Source of the DNA: Hyphomicrobiales bacterium
Lineage (GTDB): Bacteria > Pseudomonadota > Alphaproteobacteria > Rhizobiales > Rhizobiaceae
Assembly: GCA_900469445.1 (NCBI GenBank)
Contig: UBXM01000019.1
Coordinates: 69,782-133,781, forward strand
DNA: 64,000 nucleotides
Direction: 5' to 3'
Part shown: in pieces, positions 61,833-64,000 of the stretch
Layout of the letters: each line of letters starts with the position of its first letter
How positions within the stretch are numbered: position 1 is the stretch's first letter
Notes under the pieces: model-generated
The model's input: the letters and a program-made list of their open reading frames with translations, nothing else
Database searches by the model: none
What the model was told of the DNA's origin: nothing
Position numbers and translations under genes: made by a program

Positions 61833-62056
61833 CGGAGACCTTGTCTTGGCTGTGTAAAAGCTTCAGCGGCTATCTCTTAACGCCGCGGGTAAACGAAGGG
61901 TAAATCAAGCAGTCAAAAGGGCGATTTTCAGGCCGAATTTGGAAAGCGTTAACCATGTCAGTTTACGACTGGGGAGAGTTTGTTTCAATGCCCGACCTTT
62001 GACGTCGGATCGTGACCGATCCGAGCGGTTTTAACGAGGTGGGCGGAGAGGGCACC

Positions 62057-62740
62057 ATGAGCACCTTCCAGCAGCGTCGCGAAGCCCGCGCCGAAATGCC
62101 GATCGATATCCTTCCGCCCGAAGGCGAGGAAAAAGGCGGCAATGGAAAGGTCATCCGTTTCCCCAAGCCATTCCCCAGGCAGGCGGAAATCGAGGATGCG
62201 CATTTCGTGCCGGTCAACGACCGTAGCCGCCGGCGCGCGACAGCCGATGTTTCTTCTAATGACCGTCGTCCGCGAAAGGCGGAGGTCGCGCCACGCAAGG
62301 CCGCTATCGGTGGTCTTTTCGGTGTGATCGAAACCAAACTGCTGCGTTTGTCTCCCGATGCCTTCGTTGCGGTGGTCGCAAGCGTCGTCGTGACCGTGTT
62401 CACGCTGTTCGGCGGTTTCTCGCTGCTTTCTGGCGGATCATCGGTGGATCCGGGACCGGCGATCGATATTACTCACGTGACGATGACACCGCAGGATGCC
62501 AACGGCATGCGGGTGCTTCTGATCAACGGGATCGTCGAGAACCGGACGGAGGGTCGCCTCGCCATGCCATCGATCCGCGCGGAGCTTATTTCGGGCGAGG
62601 TTGTGGTTGCGAGCACGCTGATCTCGACCGCCGCATCCCAGATCGGCGGCCGCGAAAGCTACGGCTTTTCCGTCCGTGTACCCCATCCCGGTGGAAAACT
62701 TCCCGATCTCAGGCTCTCTTTGGCCGATCGCGGGGCCTGA
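62057..62740 (+). CDS. DUF3426-like single-pass membrane protein
   Basis: About 227 residues from MSTFQQRREARAEMPIDI, picked for GGAGAGG upstream; a GTG at 62012 would add 15 codons. A long polar basic N-terminus, one membrane segment (FVAVVASVVVTVFTLFGGFSLL) near residue 100-125, and a C-terminal domain (VLLINGIVENRTEGRLAMPSIRAELIS) that resembles DUF3426. Relatives next to ftsE often start with a zinc ribbon (MJ0042); none is visible here. Confidence 0.75.
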   Translation: MSTFQQRREARAEMPIDILPPEGEEKGGNGKVIRFPKPFPRQAEIEDAHFVPVNDRSRRRATADVSSNDRRPRKAEVAPRKAAIGGLFGVIETKLLRLSPDAFVAVVASVVVTVFTLFGGFSLLSGGSSVDPGPAIDITHVTMTPQDANGMRVLLINGIVENRTEGRLAMPSIRAELISGEVVVASTLISTAASQIGGRESYGFSVRVPHPGGKLPDLRLSLADRGA

Positions 62741-62804
62741 AAGCTTTCTTTAGCAGTGCCGATTGTGCTATCGCCGCGTCTTTAGAGACACGCAGGAGAG
62801 CCTC

Positions 62805-63347
62805 ATGCCAGTCGTGCGCGGCAAGCAGATCGAACCGCTTTTTTCCGCCGAGCAGATTGCCGAGCGCAATCATGCCATAGCCGCAGAGATCGCTAACGGC
62901 CCTACCAAGGATCTGCTGGTCATCGCGATCCTCAAGGGCTCGTTCATTTTCGCAGCCGACCTTCTGCGCTCGCTGCACGAAACCGGCCTTGCCCCCGAAG
63001 TGGAATTCATCACCCTATCGAGCTACGGCACGGGCACGGTGTCGCAGGGTGTTCGTATCGTCAAGGATATCGACAGCGACGTGCATGGCCGCGACGTTCT
63101 TCTGATCGACGATATTCTCGAATCCGGCCGTACGCTGAAATTCGCCAAGGAACTGCTTTACGAGCGTGGCGCACGCAACGTGACGATCGCCGTTCTCCTG
63201 GACAAGAGCGTCAAGCGCAAGGAAGAGCTGGAAGCCGATTATGTCGGTTTCGAATGCCCTGATTATTTCGTTGTGGGTTACGGCATGGATGCCGCTTATG
63301 CCTTCCGTGAACTGCCTTTCGTCGGCGTGGTGACGGGCGACGCCTGA
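62805..63347 (+). CDS. hpt: Hypoxanthine phosphoribosyltransferase
   Basis: 180 residues from MPVVRGKQIEPLFSAEQIAE with AGGAG seven bases upstream. PRPP motif VLLIDDILESGRTL and a PRT-fold (LKGSFIFAADLLRSL). Salvages hypoxanthine and guanine. Leftward ATG at 62763 has no site. Confidence 0.93.
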   Translation: MPVVRGKQIEPLFSAEQIAERNHAIAAEIANGPTKDLLVIAILKGSFIFAADLLRSLHETGLAPEVEFITLSSYGTGTVSQGVRIVKDIDSDVHGRDVLLIDDILESGRTLKFAKELLYERGARNVTIAVLLDKSVKRKEELEADYVGFECPDYFVVGYGMDAAYAFRELPFVGVVTGDA

Positions 63348-63357
63348 CCTGAAATGC

Positions 63358-63389
63358 CCGTCAGGATGCAGGAAATCGCACCCTGACGG
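63358..63389 (+). terminator. Hairpin after hpt
   Basis: CCGTCAGG (63358-63365) pairs with CCTGACGG (63382-63389), with an inner TGC/GCA pairing, just after the hpt stop. No T tract follows. Confidence 0.4.
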
Positions 63390-63497
63390 TCGCAAGGCGT
63401 TAACCATGCGAGCCCTCTAAGGGCGCGCCGTTTACTCCTCGAAAAGGAAAGTCTGGTCATTTGCTCCCGAATTGAAACACAGGGAGCGATGATCGCT

Positions 63498-63875
63498 ATG
63501 GCCAGAATCCTGATTACTGAGGATGAGGAATCTCTCCGTCGCTTCGTTGCACGGGCATTACGTCTCGATGGCCATGAAACCTTCGAAGCCGGCGATGGAG
63601 CCGAAGGGCTGGAGCGTCTCGATGAAGGCTCCTACGATCTGCTTCTCTCGGATATCCGCATGCCGGTGATGGACGGGATCGAACTCGCTCATCAGGCATC
63701 CGCCCGTTTTCCCGATATGAAGATCCTGCTGATGACCGGTTACGCCGAGCAGCGGGAACGCGCCGACGATCTCGCCTTGAAGATCGTCGACGTCGTGCCG
63801 AAGCCGTTTGCCCTGCCGGACATCCGCAAGGCTGTCGCCATGGCGCTTGCCGGCGTGGCTTCGCAGGCTGCTTGA
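63498..63875 (+). CDS. CpdR-like single-domain response regulator
   Basis: 125 residues from MARILITEDEESLRRFVARALRLDG, which matches the CpdR family start; receiver domain with phospho-acceptor Asp in LLLSDIRMPVMDG and the conserved VVPKPFALPD. In Alphaproteobacteria CpdR directs ClpXP to degrade CtrA under control of the CckA-ChpT relay. An ATG three codons earlier has GGGAG only two bases away, so the inner ATG is preferred. Confidence 0.85.
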   Translation: MARILITEDEESLRRFVARALRLDGHETFEAGDGAEGLERLDEGSYDLLLSDIRMPVMDGIELAHQASARFPDMKILLMTGYAEQRERADDLALKIVDVVPKPFALPDIRKAVAMALAGVASQAA

Positions 63876-63892
63876 GATATCTGAAAGAAGCT

Positions 63893-63942
63893 GCCCCTCA
63901 CCCTAGCCCTCTCCCCGCAAGCGGGGCGAGGGGACGTGCCCC
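63893..63942. repeat. REP-like palindromic repeat
   Basis: CCCTCACCCTAGCCCTCTCCCCGC-AAGC-GGGGCGAGGGG style sequence forms a GC-rich hairpin (CCCCGC and GCGGGG around AA) just after the cpdR-like gene. Such CCCTCTCCCC repeats occur in many proteobacterial intergenic regions. The remaining bases to the window end look non-coding. Confidence 0.6.
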
Positions 63943-64000
63943 GCTTTATGCTGGAGATGAATGGAGAGGTTGCGGCACATGTCCTTCTCCCCGTCATTAC

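Noticed and set aside
61880..62000. CtrA-like boxes (TTAA with spaced TTAAC) upstream of the DUF3426-like gene
   Set aside because: Only half sites are present (TTAACG and GTTAACC separately); spacing does not fit TTAA-N7-TTAAC.
1..64000. CRISPR array, restriction-modification pair, toxin-antitoxin or retron
   Set aside because: No spaced direct repeats, no restriction or reverse transcriptase gene, and no convincing toxin pair was seen in any frame.

Overview
The window reads as a Rhizobiaceae (Rhizobium/Agrobacterium-type) chromosome segment carrying most of an integrated siphophage. Support for the host: a core-gene order typical of that family (dacF, cobW-like, tusA-like, accA-xerD, aroK-aroB, bolA, cobS-cobT, rpmB, gloB, hisC-tyrC, ftsE-ftsX, hpt, cpdR-like), cobaltochelatase CobST, a CpdR-type regulator, and high-GC codon use. 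The genus is an inference.

Positions 1 to about 31.7 kb are a prophage inserted at the 3' end of a tRNA-Arg(CCT) gene (31689-31765, minus). The left end lies outside the window, so attL and any lysis genes are not visible. The minus strand from 18.4 kb down to 1 carries the virion module in HK97/GTA-like order: terminase small and large, portal, ClpP-type protease, capsid, connector, adaptor, gp10-like, tail terminator, tail tube with an Ig-like domain, a tail-assembly chaperone pair with a clear -1 frameshift heptamer, tape measure, distal tail proteins, NlpC/P60-like protein, tail tip protein, and an SGNH-hydrolase receptor-binding or fibre protein. From 24.9 kb down to 18.5 kb the minus strand carries early and middle genes: Cro-like and CII-like regulators, DUF4031, a NPPY methyltransferase, a replication-type HTH protein with internal DNA repeats, a NusG-like antiterminator and an HNH nuclease.

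The switch lies at 24.7-25.9 kb. A CI-like repressor gene (plus strand) is flanked by two control regions that share the motif TGTGAATG and the same promoter skeleton (TTGAC(A/T), 17 bases, CACATT). The rightward operon (25.9-31.7 kb) is a tightly overlapping string of small, mostly unrecognised genes ending in the integrase.

From 31.8 kb to the right edge the genes are housekeeping: cell-wall enzymes, metal chaperone, fatty-acid and shikimate synthesis, cobalt insertion into cobalamin, ribosomal protein L28, aromatic amino acid and histidine biosynthesis, phospholipid acylation, division ABC complex FtsEX, purine salvage and a cell-cycle response regulator. Oddities here are a CorC-like protein without its membrane domain, a diguanylate cyclase without an evident I-site, three TTG starts, and a REP-like palindrome at the right edge. 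I did not find a self-evidently new defence or RNA-guided system; the most unusual material is in the prophage control region, the frameshift, the NusG-like/terminator arrangement and the unknown early operon.
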